From: Geodermatophilus amargosae
GTDB lineage: Bacteria; Actinomycetota; Actinomycetes; Mycobacteriales; Geodermatophilaceae
Reading direction: 5' to 3'
Assembly (NCBI RefSeq): GCF_900116515.1
Contig: NZ_FPBA01000015.1
Coordinates: forward strand, 1-64,000
Length of the DNA stretch: 64,000 nt
The translations under genes and the position numbers were made by a program. Positions 1-11,052 of this stretch are shown here, in pieces. The notes under the pieces were generated by a model. That model was given only the letters and a program-made list of their open reading frames with translations. It was not told the DNA's origin and did not search any database. The first letter of the stretch is position 1. Each line of letters starts with the position of its first letter.

Positions 1-38
1 AGCCGCCCGCGGACCGCGGCCAACTCCTCCGGAGTCAT
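1..38 (-). CDS. N-terminal fragment of a leftward gene, hypothetical
   Basis: Reading leftward from an ATG at 38, the 12 codons before the window edge give MTPEELAAVRGR. This is a plausible bacterial N-terminus, similar to the opening of many small actinobacterial and phage hypothetical proteins, but the fragment is too short to name a family. No strong ribosome binding site precedes it; only a weak purine stretch is visible. The rest of the gene lies outside the window. It could also be chance. Confidence 0.3.
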   Translation of the reverse strand, partial: MTPEELAAVRGR

Positions 39-419
39 TCACCCATCGCAGCGCCAAGCAACGGCTCAGACAAGACCTAACCAAGCACTACTAGGGCCTG
101 TCCTGCGGATCCCGTACGCCCCCAGCCCGGTCCCTGGAGGCGGCTCCAGGGACACGGGACCCACGCTCGACCGACGCGGTGTCCGGAGCCCGAGCACCTG
201 CCGTCCTGCGCGTGGAGACACCCGAGGAGGTGGCAGAGGAGTGGGCGTGGTGCCCGACACCGGCACGTGGACCCGGAGACCACCGGTCCGAGGGTCCCGT
301 CGGGGGGATCCCCCGCGTGCACGGCCGGTGATCCGGCGGGGGTGTCACGATCGCCGCGGAACACAGCGCCACGAGATGTCCGGGCGGCCCGGAGCCCGCG
401 CCGATCCGACGTCGGGCAC
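39..419. other. non-coding stretch between two leftward genes
   Basis: I see no convincing gene in these 381 bases. Short open frames are present on the minus strand but have the Arg/Pro/Gly/Cys-rich composition of random high-GC DNA. The stretch holds one strong hairpin (126-158) and, at 94-111, a GGGCCTGTCC-type sequence next to CTA that looks like the outer end of an IS5-like element. No transposase or second inverted repeat follows it. Confidence 0.5.
126..158. terminator. hairpin, candidate terminator for leftward transcripts
   Basis: A perfect 10-bp stem (130-139 with 144-153) closes a GCGG loop. It extends outward by four more pairs (126-129 with 155-158) across a single bulged A. It lies about 260 bases downstream of the stop of the RibD-like gene at 420, so it could end that transcript. 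There is no T-run, as is usual for high-GC actinobacterial terminators. Confidence 0.4.
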
Positions 420-983
420 TCAGTGCCTGGTCTCGTACCTGGTCAGGAGCACGCCGCCGGGGAACGTCCGGGTCTCCACCAGGGTCAGGTCCACCCAGTC
501 GTCCAGGGCCGTGAAGAAAGGCGTGCCGCCGCCCACCAGGACCGGGTGGGTGACGATCGCGTACTCGTCGATCAGCCCGGCCCGCATGGCCGCCGCGGCG
601 AGGGTGGCGCCGCCGACGTCCAGGGGACCGCCGTCCTCGGTCTTGAGCCGGGTGATCTCGGGAACCGCGTCGCCGGTGACCAGGCGGGCGTTCCCGTCGA
701 CCGCGCTGATCGTGGAGGAGAACACCACCTTCGGCGTGTCCCGCCACCGGCGGGCGTACTCGATGTGCGCCGGTGTGGCGCCGGGCTGCTGGTCGGCGGT
801 CGGCCAGTGGGAGCTCATCGTCTCCCACAGTCTGCGCCCGTACAGCGCCAGGCCCGTCGCCCCCACCCGGTCGGACCACCACTGGAACAACTCGTCGCTC
901 GGCACGCTCCAGCCAAGGTCGTCGCCGGGCGCGGCGGTGTAGCCGTCCAGGCTCAGGTTCATGCCGAAGGTCAGTCTCCGCAT
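420..983 (-). CDS. dihydrofolate reductase family protein (RibD C-terminal domain)
   Basis: A 187-residue single-domain protein of the bacterial RibD_C/DHFR-like fold, which usually binds NADPH. The N-terminus reads MRRLTFGMNLSLDGYTA, the characteristic first strand of the family. An ALYGRRLWETM segment, a VTGDAVPEITRLK stretch (the usual position of the nucleotide-binding loop) and the C-terminal VLVGGGTPFF motif follow in family order. Stand-alone members are common in actinobacteria and their substrates are mostly unknown, so riboflavin or folate metabolism should not be assumed. ATG at 983 is chosen because it begins the conserved first strand. The gene stands 127 bases downstream of the catabolic operon on the same strand and could be read through from it. 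Confidence 0.85.
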   Translation of the reverse strand: MRRLTFGMNLSLDGYTAAPGDDLGWSVPSDELFQWWSDRVGATGLALYGRRLWETMSSHWPTADQQPGATPAHIEYARRWRDTPKVVFSSTISAVDGNARLVTGDAVPEITRLKTEDGGPLDVGGATLAAAAMRAGLIDEYAIVTHPVLVGGGTPFFTALDDWVDLTLVETRTFPGGVLLTRYETRH

Positions 984-1110
984 GGCCAGCCCTCCCGTGA
1001 GTCGGTGTTCGGCGTACAGACCAGCGCGGCGCGGAGGAGTCATCGGTCCAGGCCACACCGAGGGCCGGTCAGCCGCCTCACCGCGTGAACAACCTCCCTG
1101 GACGCGACAC

Positions 1111-1893
1111 CTAGCTCCCGGCGGCGGCCCAGGACGGGCGGCGCTTGCCCAGGAGCGCGGCGATGCCCTCGCGCGCCTCGGCCGAGGCGAACCGCTCGGC
1201 GGAGACCGCGGCCATCCGGCGGAAGTCCTCCTGCAGGTCGTCGCCGGGCAGCTCGCGCAGCAGCCGCTTGGTGACGGCGAGGGCCTCGGGCGCACCGCGG
1301 CCGAGGGACTCGACGAGCGCGTCGACGGTGGCGTCGAGCTCGCCGTCGGCCACCGCCCGGTCGAGGAGGCCGGCCTGCTGCGCGCGGACGCCGTCGAAGG
1401 TCTCGCCGGTGAGGAACAGCTCACGGGCGGCCCGCGGGTCCATCCGCCGCAGGCAGGGGACGGCGATCACCGCCGGCGCCACCCCGATGCGCACCTCGCT
1501 GAAGCCGAACGACGCCCCGGCCGGGCCGACCGCGAGGTCGCAGGCGGCGATCAGCCCCAGGCCGCCGGCCCGGGCGGCGCCGTTGACCCGGGCCACCACG
1601 GGCTTGGGGCCCTCGAGGAGCAGCGTGAGGACCTCCGGCAGCCCGACGGCGCCGGGGGCGGCACCGGCGCGTTGCTCCTTGAGGTCGGCTCCGGAGCAGA
1701 AGACCGGACCGGCGCCGGTGAGCACGACCGCGCGGACGCCGTCGTCGGCCATCGCACCGGTGAGCGCCGCGTGCAGCTGCTCGACCAGCGCCCGGGACAG
1801 CGCGTTGCGGTTGGCCGGCGAGTCCAGCGTGAGCACCGCGGCCGGCCCGCGCCGGCCGACGGTGACCAGCGAGACGTCAGCTCCGGAACTCAT
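1111..1893 (-). CDS. enoyl-CoA hydratase/isomerase family protein, LiuC/AtuE-like
   Basis: A 260-residue crotonase-fold protein expected to hydrate an enoyl-CoA. The oxyanion segment SGADLKE (about residue 66) and the second helix segment AGGLGLIAACDLAV are present. The first of the two usual catalytic glutamates is replaced in this GGLGL context, while the second is kept in SEVRIGVAPA. This pattern is typical of methylglutaconyl-CoA and isohexenylglutaconyl-CoA hydratases (LiuC, AtuE) rather than classical short-chain hydratases. It is the last gene of the leftward operon and its ATG at 1893 lies 17 bases inside the acyl-CoA synthetase gene, implying translational coupling. The exact substrate is inferred from context only. 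Confidence 0.85.
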   Translation of the reverse strand: MSSGADVSLVTVGRRGPAAVLTLDSPANRNALSRALVEQLHAALTGAMADDGVRAVVLTGAGPVFCSGADLKEQRAGAAPGAVGLPEVLTLLLEGPKPVVARVNGAARAGGLGLIAACDLAVGPAGASFGFSEVRIGVAPAVIAVPCLRRMDPRAARELFLTGETFDGVRAQQAGLLDRAVADGELDATVDALVESLGRGAPEALAVTKRLLRELPGDDLQEDFRRMAAVSAERFASAEAREGIAALLGKRRPSWAAAGS

Positions 1894-3467
1894 CGCGCAG
1901 CTCGTGCTTCTGGATCTTGCCGGTGGCGGTCTTGGGCAGGCCGGTGCGGACCTCGATCCTCTTGGGCACCTGGAAGCCGGCCAGGTGCGCCCGGCAGTGG
2001 GCCAGCAGCCGCTCGGCCAGCGCCGCCGGGTCGGCACCCGGGTCGGCGGCCACGACGACGCCGGTGACCGCCTCGCCCCAGCGGTCGTCGGGGACGCCGA
2101 TCACCGCGGCCTCGACGATCTCCGGCGAGGCGAGCAGCACGCGCTCCACCTCGACGGAGGAGACGTTCTCGCCGCCGGTCTTGACCATGTCCTTGACCCG
2201 GTCGGTGAACCAGACGACGCCCTCGTCGTCGAGGTGGCCGACGTCGCCGCTGTGGAACCAGCCGTGCGCGAACGCGGCGGTGTTGGCGGCCGCGTCGTTC
2301 CAGTAGCCGCTCATCACGTGCGGGCCCCGGTAGACGATCTCGCCGGTCTCGCCGGGTGGCAGGAGGGTGCCGCCCGGGTCCATGACCTGCGTGTCGACGG
2401 TGACCGTGGACGGGCCCCAGGACGCTGCCTTGGTCTCCTGGTGCGAGGGCCACTGGAACACCGTCGCCGGCACGCACTCGGTCTGGCCGGAGCCCAGCAG
2501 CACCTGGGCGTTGGGGAACGCGGCGGCGATCGCGGTGATCCGCTCCTGCGGCATGGGCGCCATGGCGTAGATGCACAGCCGCACCGAGGACAGGTCCCGC
2601 GTGGCGATGCCGGGCGAGGCCAGCAGCGCGGCGTACATCATCGGCAGCAGCATCAGGTGCGTCGCCGCGCGGCGTTCGACCACCTCGAGGAAGCCCTCGG
2701 GCTCGAATCCGCGGGGCAGCACCGCGGTGCCGCCGGTGAGCAGGACCGGCAGCAGCAGGGTGTCCAGCGCGGTGGTGTGGAACAGCGGCAGCACGATCGG
2801 CAGCACGGAGTGCTCGTCGCCGCGCCGGTGACCGACCTGCAGCGCGTTGCTGAGGACGCCGACGTGCACGGCGAGGTGGCTGGTCAGCACCCCCTTGGGT
2901 CGGGCGGTGGTGCCCGAGGTGTAGAGGCAGTGCAGGGTGTCGCGGTCCTCGACGAGCACCCGGACCGGCGTGGGGTCGGCGGCGACGTCGTCCCAGCGGA
3001 CGGTGTCCCGGCCGGCGACCTGCGCGGGGACGTCGTCGCCGGTGACGACGACCCGGGTGATCGCGGGCAGCCCCGGCAGGACGGCCTCGAGCAGCGGCAG
3101 GAACACCGGGTCGGCGACGACGATCCGCGTGCCGGAGTCGCCGAGGATCCACGCGACGTCCTCGGGCGCGAGCATCAGGTTGACCGGCAGCGCGACCAGC
3201 CCGGCCTTGGCGCACCCGAAGAAGCTCGCGGCGAAGCGCCAGGAGTTGCCGAGCAGGAACGCCACCGGCTCCTGGTGCCGCACCCCGGCGTCGAGCAGGC
3301 CACGGCCGAAGGCCTCGGCCGCGGCGTCGAGCCGGGCGTAGCTGACCTCCTCCTCGCCGTCGACGATCGCGGTGCGGCCGGCGAACAGCTGGGTGGAGCG
3401 GGTCAGCATGTCGCCGACGGAGAACCGGGTGGCGAGGTTGAGCTCCAGGGGGTCGATCCCGGACAGG

Positions 3468-3478
<11 letters not shown>
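1877..3478 (-). CDS. acyl-CoA synthetase (AMP-dependent, ANL superfamily)
   Basis: A 533-residue adenylate-forming ligase that activates a carboxylic acid with ATP and CoA. The P-loop YTSGTTARPKGV lies near residue 190, the SGQTE motif (A5-like) near residue 330, the HSGDVGHLDDEG motif near residue 410, and the C-terminal lysine in KTATGKIQKHELR ends the small domain. The protein is full length for the family. It overlaps the upstream carboxylase alpha gene by 11 bases and the downstream hydratase by 17 bases, so it belongs to one operon. By position it corresponds to AtuH-type acyl-CoA synthetases of terpene-utilization clusters and probably makes the CoA ester that the dehydrogenase, carboxylase and hydratase then process. 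Confidence 0.9.
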
Positions 3479-5518
<2,040 letters not shown>

Positions 5519-5522
<4 letters not shown>

Positions 5523-7099
5523 AGCCGGAACACCCCCCATCCGTCGTGCAGCCCTCGCACCGGGGCGTTGTGGACCGCCGACAGGGCGAGGCCGAGCACG
5601 GTGCGGGTGTCGCGGGGGTCGATGATCCCGTCGTCGTAGAGGCGCCCGGAGAGGAACAGCGCCAGCGACTCGGCCTCGATCTGCTGCTCGACCGCGGCGC
5701 GCATGGCCGCCGCGGCCTCCTCGTCGTAGTCGCGGCCGCGGGCCCGCGCGCTGGCCCGGCCGACGATGTCGAGGACGCCGGCCAGTTGCGCGGGCCCCAT
5801 GACCGCGCTCTTGGCGTTGGGCCAGGTGAACAGGAACCGGGGCTCGTAGGCGCGGCCGCACATGCCGTAGTTGCCGGCGCCGTAGGAGGCCCCGATGTTC
5901 ACGGTGAGGTGCGGGACGGTGCTGTTGGACACCGCGTTGATCATCTGCGAGCCGGCCTTGATGATCCCGTCCTGCTCGTACTCGGTGCCCACCATGTAGC
6001 CGGTGGTGTTCTGCAGGAACAGCAGCGGGGTGTCGGTCTGGTTGGCCAGTTGGATGAACTGCGCGGCCTTCTCGGCGTCCTGCCGGAACAGCACGCCGCG
6101 GGCGTTGGCCAGCACCCCGACCGGGTAGCCGTGGATGCTCGCCCAGCCGGTGACCAGCGAGGTCCCGTAGAGCGGCTTGTGCTCGTCGAAGCGGCTGCCG
6201 TCGACCACCCGGGCGAGCACGTCGCGCGGGTCCAGCGGCTGGCGCAGGTCGGCCGGGGCGAGGTCGAGCAGCTCCTCGGGGTCGTGCAGCGGCGGGTCGG
6301 CCGGCCGGGAGGGGCCCGGTCCCTGCTTGCGCCAGTTGAGGTTCCGCACGATCCGGCGGCCGAGCCGGATGGCGTCCACCTCGTCGACGGCGAGGTGGTC
6401 GGCGCTGCCGGACACCCGCGCGTGCATCGACGCCCCGCCGAGGGACTCCTCGTCGGCGTCCTCACCGGTCGCCATCTTGACCAGCGGCGGGCCGGCGAGG
6501 AACACCTTGCTCCGGTCCTCGATCATCACGACGTGGTCGCTCATCCCGGGCACGTAGGCGCCGCCGGCGGTGCTGTTGCCGAAGACGAGCGCGATCGTCG
6601 GGATGCCGGCCGCCGACAGCCGGGTGAGGTCGCGGAAGCCGCGGCCGCCGGGGATGAAGATCTCCGACTGGGTGGGCAGGTCGGCGCCGCCGGACTCCAC
6701 CAGGCTGATGAACGGCAGCCGGTTGACCCGCGCGACGTCGTGCGCCCGGGCGGACCTGCGCAGCGTGTAGGGGTTCGACGTGCCGCCCCGGACGGTGGGG
6801 TCGTTGGCCGAGACCACCACCTCCACGCCCTCGACGACGCCGATGCCGGTGACCGTGCCGGCCCCGACCGGGAAGTCGGTGCCCCAGGCCGCGTACGGGG
6901 AGAGCTCGAGGAACGGGCTGTCGCGGTCCAGCAGCAGCTCGATGCGCTCCCGCACGGTGAGCTTGCCGCGCTCGCGGTGCCGGGCCAGCGCCTTGTCCCC
7001 GCCGCCGGCGTTGGCCAGGCGGAGCTGCTCCTCCAGCTCGGCCAGCCGCTCGAGCAGGGCCGCGCGGTTGCCCGCGGCGCGTTCGTCCACGGCCGTCAT
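5519..7099 (-). CDS. acyl-CoA carboxylase beta subunit (carboxyltransferase)
   Basis: A 526-residue carboxyltransferase that moves the carboxyl group from carboxybiotin to an acyl-CoA. Two crotonase-like halves are visible. The N-terminal half contains LVESGGADLPTQSEIF and STAGGAYVPGMSDHVVMI; the C-terminal half contains QNTTGYMVGTEYE and NIGASYGAGNYGMCGRAYEP. These features match MccB/LiuB/AtuC-type subunits more than the propionyl-CoA PccB type. ATG at 7099 overlaps the AtuA-like stop as ATGA, and the stop overlaps the alpha start as GTGA, so both subunits should be made in step. The methylcrotonyl-like or geranyl-like preference is inference from motifs and neighbours. Confidence 0.92.
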
Positions 7100-8868
7100 G
7101 CGTCGTCTCCCTCCGGGGGCAGCAGGCGGACCGGGACGTCGACTCCGCGGGAGCGCAGCCACTCGCCCACGGCCTTGGCCTGGGGGTCGAACCGGGTGCC
7201 CGCGGCGACGCCCTCGCCGAGCAGCCCGGGCAGCTGGAACAGCAGCGCCCGCAGCCCGGGCAGCAGCTCGCGGGTGACCGGGAGCGCGGCGGCCTCGGGG
7301 AGCAGCGCGCGCAGCCGGTCGGGGGTGAGGAAGGCGGCCAGCCAGGCGAAGCCGTCGTCGGTGCGGGCGTAGACGCCGAGGGTGGCCGCGCCGCCCTTGT
7401 CGCCGCTGCGCGCGCCGGCGACCCGGCCGAGTGGCACCCGCCGGGTCGGCCCGCCGTCGGTCTCCGCCGGTGGCCCGGCCGGTTCGGTGTCGTTCCCGGT
7501 CACGGCAGGGAGAGCGGGGGAGGGGAGGGTCTCCGTGGTGCCGTCGGGGAGGCCGACCACCTGCGGCACGTCCCGCGCCGGCACCCAGGCAGCCGAGTAG
7601 ACGCCGTAGGCCGACGGGCTCGGAGGGGCCGAGGTGGCGTGGAACCCCGGGATGCTGGCCAGGCCCAGCTCGATGACCGGCACGGTGAACTCCTTGCCGA
7701 CCCGGCGCCGGTCGCGGTCCTTGACCGTGACGTGCAACAGGGCGGCGGCCTCCTCCTGCACGTCGGCGTCGGGGGAGTCGGTGCGGGCCAGGGTGACGGT
7801 GACCTCCTCCACGCCCGCCAGGGCCGGGGCCAGCTGACGGCGCAGGAGGGCGGCCTTCCGCTCGACGTCGAGCCCGGTCAGCGGCAGCGTCATCGTGTTG
7901 CGGAAGCCGCCGAGCCGGTTGACCGCCACCTTGAGTTCCGCGCCGGGCGGCAGGCCCCGCGCGCCGGAGACCTCCACCCGGTCGGGGCCGGCCGGGCGCA
8001 GCCGCAGGGTGTCGAAGCGCGTGACGACGTCCGGCCCGCCGTAGCGGCTGCCGGTGAGCTCGTAGAGCAGCTGCTCGGTGACCGTCTCCACCGTCACGGC
8101 GCCGCCGGTGCCGGGGTGCTTGGTGATGACCGCCGTGCCGTCCGCGGCGATCTCGGCGAGCGGGAAGCCGGCGGAGTCGAGCGCGGCGGGGTCGGCGTCG
8201 AGCAGTTCGGTGAAGAAGCTGAAGTTGCCGCCGGTGGCCTGCGCGCCGCACTCGAGCACGTGCCCGGCCACGGTGGCGCCGGCCAGCGCGTCGAGGTCGC
8301 CGGCGACCCAGCCGTGGTGCCAGGCGGCGGGCCCGACGACGAGGCTGGCGTCGGTCACCCGGCCGGTGACGACGACGTCGGCGCCGGCCTCCAGCGCCCG
8401 CACGATGCCCCGGCAGCCGAGGTAGGCGTTGGCGGTGATCGCGTCGTCGACGTCGTGGTCGCCGGGCGGGCGGTCGCCGCCGCGGAGCCGGCCGCGCAGC
8501 TCGCCGAGGCGGGGCAGCAGGTCGTCGCCGCTGACCGTCGCCACCCGCACCGGGAGCCCCAGCCGCTCCCCGAGCGCGGTGACGGCGTCGGCGAGGCCCC
8601 GCGGGTCGAGCCCGCCGGCGTTGCTCACGATCCGGACGCCGCGCTCCAGCGCCGTGCCGAGGCACTCCTCCAGCTGGGACAGGAAGGTGCGCGCCCAGCC
8701 GGCCGAGGGGTCCTCCTGCCGCTGCCGGCCGAGGATGAGCATGGTCAGCTCGGCCAGGTAGTCGCCGGTGAGGACGTCGACCTCGCCGCCGTCGAGCATC
8801 TCCCGCATCGCGCTGTGCCGGTCGCCGTAGAACCCGGAGATGTTGGCGACCCGCAGCGGGGCGCTCAC
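7096..8868 (-). CDS. AtuA-like protein (acyclic terpene utilization family, DUF1446)
   Basis: A 590-residue protein, close to the length of Pseudomonas AtuA. It starts with the family-typical LRVANISGFYGDRHSA and continues with VLTGDYLAELTM, IVSNAGGLDP, a glycine-rich ATGGNFSFFTE segment and ITKHPGTGGAVTVETV. A C-terminal domain of about 100 residues contains ARSGDKGGAATLGV. AtuA is required for growth on citronellol and geraniol in Pseudomonas but its biochemical activity is not established, so I assign only the family. The GTG at 8868 overlaps the previous stop as GTGA. Its presence between the carboxylase and the acyl-CoA dehydrogenase is the main reason to read this operon as terpene-like or branched acyl-CoA catabolism. 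Confidence 0.85.
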   Translation of the reverse strand: MSAPLRVANISGFYGDRHSAMREMLDGGEVDVLTGDYLAELTMLILGRQRQEDPSAGWARTFLSQLEECLGTALERGVRIVSNAGGLDPRGLADAVTALGERLGLPVRVATVSGDDLLPRLGELRGRLRGGDRPPGDHDVDDAITANAYLGCRGIVRALEAGADVVVTGRVTDASLVVGPAAWHHGWVAGDLDALAGATVAGHVLECGAQATGGNFSFFTELLDADPAALDSAGFPLAEIAADGTAVITKHPGTGGAVTVETVTEQLLYELTGSRYGGPDVVTRFDTLRLRPAGPDRVEVSGARGLPPGAELKVAVNRLGGFRNTMTLPLTGLDVERKAALLRRQLAPALAGVEEVTVTLARTDSPDADVQEEAAALLHVTVKDRDRRRVGKEFTVPVIELGLASIPGFHATSAPPSPSAYGVYSAAWVPARDVPQVVGLPDGTTETLPSPALPAVTGNDTEPAGPPAETDGGPTRRVPLGRVAGARSGDKGGAATLGVYARTDDGFAWLAAFLTPDRLRALLPEAAALPVTRELLPGLRALLFQLPGLLGEGVAAGTRFDPQAKAVGEWLRSRGVDVPVRLLPPEGDDA

Positions 8869-9674
8869 GGGCGCGTGCCGAGCGGTGGCCGGCCCTCGCC
8901 CGGGGGACCGGCGAAGGCCTGCGCGATGACCGCCCACTCCTCGGCGGCCGGTCCGGTGACCTCGAGGTCCAGGTCGTCGCGGTGCCGGCGCTGGGTGACC
9001 AGCAGGCAGAAGTCCAGCGCGGGGCCGCGGACGACGTCGCCGGCGTCCTCCGGCCCCCACGTCCACGACTCGCCGCCGGGGCCGGTCAGCTCCACCCGCA
9101 CCGGGCGCTCGGGCAGGGGCAGGCCGCGGACGGCGTAGGAGAAGGGCCGCGCGCGGACGCCGATCTCCGCGACCGAGCGCAGGCGCGCCGTGGCGGGCCG
9201 GTCCTGCCCCAGCGCGTCGACGACGTCCTGCCCGTGCGCCCACGTCTCCATCAGCCGGGCGGTGACGAACGACGCCGGGCTCATCGGCGGCCCGAACCAC
9301 GGCACCCGCGTTCCGGGGGCGACCCCGCGCAGGGCGGCGGCGAGGGCCTCCCGGCCGGCGCGCCAGTCGGCGAGGACCTCGGCGGGCGGCGTGGCCCGGC
9401 CCTCGCGGGTCAGCCGCTCCACGTACTCCCCGGCGCCGTCGCCCAGGCCCTGCACGTGCGCGGCGAACCCCGCGGGGTCGGTGACGGCGAGCAGCGCGTC
9501 GCGGTCGAAGGACCGGAGGTGGTCGACGGTGTCGCGGACGTCCCAGCCGGCCGCGGGGGTGGGGGTGCGCCAGCCGTCGTCGTCGAGGGGTGCGACGCGG
9601 GCGTCGAGGTCGGCGGACTCGGCCGCCAGGTCGTCGACGAGGGCGTCGAGCAGGGCGGGCGCCGGCCGGGTCAT
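8865..9674 (-). CDS. TIGR03084-family protein (DinB/maleylpyruvate isomerase-like)
   Basis: A 269-residue protein with the four-helix DinB/MDMPI-like layout. The N-terminal helix contains LLDALVDDLAAE, followed by the family-typical TPAAGWDVRDTVDHLRSFD with a potential metal-binding histidine, and METWAHGQDVVDALG with a second histidine. A C-terminal beta-rich part contains SWTWGPEDAGD. TIGR03084 members are widespread in actinobacteria, often next to acyl-CoA genes, and have no proven reaction; a metal- or mycothiol-dependent role is only a family-level suggestion. ATG at 9674 overlaps the acyl-CoA dehydrogenase stop as ATGA. This is the least understood member of the operon. Confidence 0.8.
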   Translation of the reverse strand: MTRPAPALLDALVDDLAAESADLDARVAPLDDDGWRTPTPAAGWDVRDTVDHLRSFDRDALLAVTDPAGFAAHVQGLGDGAGEYVERLTREGRATPPAEVLADWRAGREALAAALRGVAPGTRVPWFGPPMSPASFVTARLMETWAHGQDVVDALGQDRPATARLRSVAEIGVRARPFSYAVRGLPLPERPVRVELTGPGGESWTWGPEDAGDVVRGPALDFCLLVTQRRHRDDLDLEVTGPAAEEWAVIAQAFAGPPGEGRPPLGTRP

Positions 9675-10816
9675 GCCTCGAACCCGTCCATCCGGGCGAG
9701 CACCTGGAGCATCACCTCGTCGGCTCCGCCGCCGATCGAGGCCAGCCGGCTGTCCCGGAAGAACCGGGAGGTCCAGGTCTCCTCCATGTAGCCCATGCCG
9801 CCGTGGAACTGCAGACAGGTGTCGGCCACCTCGCGCAGCAGCCGGCCGGCGGTCAGCTTGGCCACCGTGGCCGCGCGGGTGGTGTCCTCGCCGTCCACGT
9901 AGGACTGGGCGCAGACGTGGTTGTGCGACTGCAGCAGGTCGACCTGCGCCGACAGCTCGGCCAGCCGGAACGCGACGTACTGGTTGGCCGCCAGCGGCCG
10001 GCCGAACGCCTGCCGCTGCCCCAGGTACTCGCGGGTGCGCTCCAGCGCGGCGCGGCAGCTGCCCACGGCGCCGTAGGCGGCGAACATCCGCTCGACGACG
10101 AACTGCGACATCTGCTGCTGGAAGCCGCGGCCGACCGTGCCGATGGTGTTCGACGCAGGCACCCGCACGTCCTCGAAGTACAGCTCGGCGGTGTCGGAGG
10201 AGCGGTTGCCGAGCTTGTCGAGCTTCCGGGAGACGGCGAAACCGGGGGTGTCCGTCGGCACGATGATCTGGCTCATGCCACGGTGGCCACCCTCGTCGGA
10301 GGTGCGGGCCAGCAGGCACAGCCAGTCGGCCTGCGTGCCGTTGGTGATGTAGAGCTTGCTGCCGTTGATCACCCAGTCGTCGCCGTCGCGCACCGCCCGC
10401 GTGCGCAGCCCCGCGACGTCGGAGCCGGCGCCGGGCTCGGTCACCGCGATGGAGCAGACGGCGGTGCCCCGGATGGCCGGCTCGAGGTAGCGGCGCTTGA
10501 GGTCGTCGCTGCCGAAGTCGTGCAGCGACGGCGTGGCCATCATCGTCTGGACGCCGATGGCCATCGGGACGCCGGCGCAGCCCGAGCGGTGCAGCTCCTC
10601 GCAGAGGACGACGCTGAAGAGGTGGTCGGCGCCCTGGCCGCCGTACGCGGGGTCGTACTCGAGGCCGAGCAGCCCGAGGTCGCCGAGCTTCGGGAACAAC
10701 TCGTGCGCGGGGAAGGTGCCGGCCCGCTCCCACTCGTCGACGTGCGGGGCGATCTCCCGCTCGACGACGTCGCGCACCATCGTCCGGAAGGCGTGGTGCT
10801 CGGCGGTGAAGTGCAT
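9671..10816 (-). CDS. acyl-CoA dehydrogenase
   Basis: A 381-residue flavin dehydrogenase of the usual family length. The helical N-domain has ERAGTFPAHELFPKLGDLG. The FAD/substrate segment CSIAVTEPGAGSDVAGL lies in the beta domain, followed by KLYITNGTQADWLCLLART, and the C-terminal helices carry LQFHGGMGYMEETWTSRFFRD. The catalytic base is probably in the last of these regions, as in isovaleryl- and citronellyl-CoA-type enzymes, but I did not verify the exact glutamate. It is the first gene of the operon, with a CAGGAGT-type ribosome binding site. A 20-bp near-palindrome lies about 40 bases upstream. It should introduce the double bond before carboxylation. Confidence 0.92.
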   Translation of the reverse strand: MHFTAEHHAFRTMVRDVVEREIAPHVDEWERAGTFPAHELFPKLGDLGLLGLEYDPAYGGQGADHLFSVVLCEELHRSGCAGVPMAIGVQTMMATPSLHDFGSDDLKRRYLEPAIRGTAVCSIAVTEPGAGSDVAGLRTRAVRDGDDWVINGSKLYITNGTQADWLCLLARTSDEGGHRGMSQIIVPTDTPGFAVSRKLDKLGNRSSDTAELYFEDVRVPASNTIGTVGRGFQQQMSQFVVERMFAAYGAVGSCRAALERTREYLGQRQAFGRPLAANQYVAFRLAELSAQVDLLQSHNHVCAQSYVDGEDTTRAATVAKLTAGRLLREVADTCLQFHGGMGYMEETWTSRFFRDSRLASIGGGADEVMLQVLARMDGFEA

Positions 10817-10858
10817 GCGGACTCCTGGCGGGGTGGCGCGCGGCGAGCCCGGGACCGG

Positions 10859-10878
10859 ACTTGACGACGGCGTCAGGT
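10859..10878. promoter_or_regulatory. 20-bp near-palindrome, candidate repressor operator
   Basis: Two 8-bp arms flank ACGG: ACTTGACG and CGTCAGGT, complementary at 7 of 8 positions with a perfect inner TGACG/CGTCA pair. It lies 43-62 bases upstream of the acyl-CoA dehydrogenase ATG, next to a leftward TAGACC-like -10 (10875-10880). This is where a TetR- or MerR-type regulator of an acyl-CoA operon would bind. No regulator gene is adjacent, so the protein is unknown. Confidence 0.45.
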
Positions 10879-10973
10879 CTAGCAGGCCGGTGTGACCTGC
10901 ACAACGATCGGGCTCCGAGCGGTGCGGCCCCGGGAGCCCTGGGAGCCGGTGTGGCGGCGCGCGGGAGCCTGGC

Positions 10974-10979
10974 TAGGTT
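10974..10979 (+). promoter_or_regulatory. candidate -10 element for the secreted epimerase-like gene
   Basis: TAGGTT matches the actinobacterial TANNNT -10 pattern. It lies 74 bases upstream of the ATG at 11053, leaving a leader of about 65 bases. No recognisable -35 hexamer is present at the right distance. Divergent promoters share the 236 bases between 10816 and 11053. Confidence 0.35.
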
Positions 10980-11052
10980 GTGACCCACGGCACACCTCGC
11001 CGCCTCGGTGCGGGCGCTGCCGTGCACCGGTCCACTCTCGAGGGGGAAGTCC

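Noticed and set aside
77-364. 95-residue open frame on the minus strand
   Set aside because: Cys/Arg/Gly-rich composition, no ribosome binding site, and it spans the strong hairpin at 126-158.
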